Shown: in pieces, positions 63,428-64,000 of the stretch | How the letters are laid out: the number at the start of each line of letters is the position of its first letter | How positions within the stretch are numbered: position 1 is the stretch's first letter | NCBI RefSeq assembly: GCF_000255115.2 | Contig: NC_018068.1 | Coordinates: 1 to 64,000, forward strand | DNA length: 64,000 nucleotides | Source: Desulfosporosinus acidiphilus SJ4 | Lineage (GTDB): Bacteria > Bacillota > Desulfitobacteriia > Desulfitobacteriales > Desulfitobacteriaceae | Direction: 5' to 3' | Translations under genes and position numbers: made by a program | Notes under the pieces: model-generated | Seen by the model: only the letters and a program-made list of their open reading frames with translations | Databases searched by the model: none | What the model was told of the DNA's origin: nothing

Positions 63428-64000
63428 ATGAAAAAGTCCCGGCTCGGGATACTAGTTGGCGTTATAATGTTGGTGTTGATAACTGCAGGCTGCTCTTCAT
63501 CGGCAGATGGTAAATGGGTGGCCCAAGTTAATGGGGACCCAATTCTCATCAAGGATTATGATGCTCGTGTGGCAGATGTACAAAAAACCTATGAGAGTCA
63601 AGGTATGAAGTTTGACACGGATCAAGGGAAACAAGCCTTAACACAAATTAAAAGTCAAGTTCTTGATCGTATGATTGAAGGACAGCTTTTGGCCCAAGAG
63701 GTCAAGAAACTTAAGCTGAATACGGCAGATGCTTCGATTAAGAGCCAGGAAGATGCGATTAAAAAGAATATGGGTACAGATGCTCAATTTCAGTCTATGT
63801 TAAGCCAACAAGGCATGTCTCAAACAGAGTTGACAAATTTTTTAACGGTTTATACTAAGATAACTTCGGATGTCAAACAGCCGACTGACAGCGAGGTACA
63901 AACGTATTATGACAAAAACAAAGCGAATTACGGTCAACCCGAAAGTGTTACTGCCCATCACATTTTACTTAAGACAGAAGCCGATGCCAAAGCGATTATC
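63428..64000 (+). CDS. PrsA/SurA-like peptidyl-prolyl isomerase lipoprotein (partial, cut by window end)
   Basis: The first 191 residues of an exported foldase. A signal peptide with lipobox ITAGC (cysteine about residue 22) is followed by a SurA_N/PrsA-type helical domain (VAQVNGDPILIKDYDARV, LDRMIEGQLLAQE, LSQQGMSQTELTNFLT). The rotamase domain begins at ESVTAHHILLKTEADA just before the window ends. AAAGGGTG precedes the ATG. In other Firmicutes a prsA-like gene also follows mfd. Confidence 0.9.
   Translation, partial: MKKSRLGILVGVIMLVLITAGCSSSADGKWVAQVNGDPILIKDYDARVADVQKTYESQGMKFDTDQGKQALTQIKSQVLDRMIEGQLLAQEVKKLKLNTADASIKSQEDAIKKNMGTDAQFQSMLSQQGMSQTELTNFLTVYTKITSDVKQPTDSEVQTYYDKNKANYGQPESVTAHHILLKTEADAKAII

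Overview
The window comes from a moderately AT-rich, anaerobic, endospore-forming Firmicute. Gene content and order resemble the origin-proximal block of Bacillus subtilis, but the proteins look clostridial: pyruvate:ferredoxin oxidoreductase, AbrB with a C-terminal Cys cluster, DUF2935, cyanophycin genes. A Desulfosporosinus/Desulfitobacterium-type Peptococcales member is my best guess; this is inference, and no 16S gene is present.

Layout. 1-9.3 kb: chromosome origin, with rpmH pointing left and dnaA-dnaN-recF-remB-gyrB-gyrA pointing right. DnaA boxes lie on both sides of dnaA, giving a bipartite origin. 9.3-13.9 kb: pdxST, serS, four tRNA genes, tadA and a DinB-fold protein. 14.2-19 kb: spoIIR, tRNA-Ser(GGA), the long SRP RNA, dnaX-ebfC-recR and bofA. 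19.2-30 kb: nifJ, a DUF2935 gene, a gerABC-type germination operon, gin and an Orn/Lys/Arg-decarboxylase-fold gene. 30-38.5 kb: holB-ricT-yabA-rsmI, abrB (minus strand), metG-tatD and two 3D-domain cell-wall genes. 38.6-42.2 kb: two unrelated insertion sequences sit inside one copy of a dispersed repeat. 42.2-48.5 kb: cwlD, a GH18 lipoprotein, rnmV-rsmA, an orphan membrane protein, a GT2 glycosyltransferase and yabG. 48.6-52.6 kb: an L,D-transpeptidase and cphB-cphA (cyanophycin). 52.8-64 kb: ispE, a GntR regulator, purR, spoVG, glmU-prs, a PRC-barrel gene, pth, fin, mfd and the start of a PrsA/SurA-like foldase.

Nearly every gene points away from the origin (leading strand). The window links replication start and its control (DnaA, DnaN, YabA, two boxes regions), DNA repair (RecF, RecR, Mfd), translation (tRNAs, SerS, MetG, RsmA, RnmV, Pth) and the compartment-specific sporulation programme (SpoIIR, Gin, Fin, BofA, SpoVG, YabG, CwlD, Ger receptor). 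Several promoters can be read directly: sigma-A sites before rpmH, dnaA, gyrB, pdxS, nifJ, tRNA-Ser, yabE and rnmV; a near-perfect sigma-H site before spoVG; sigma-F-like sites before spoIIR and fin; and a Spo0A box before abrB.

The most striking find is in the 3' non-coding part of the IS110/IS1111-type element (about 41.6-41.76 kb). A stem-loop there carries a 10-nt and a 7-nt segment on opposite arms that match the two strands of the very site into which the element is inserted. The intact version of that site is preserved in the adjacent repeat copy. This is the layout expected of a bridge/seek RNA with a readable target guide.
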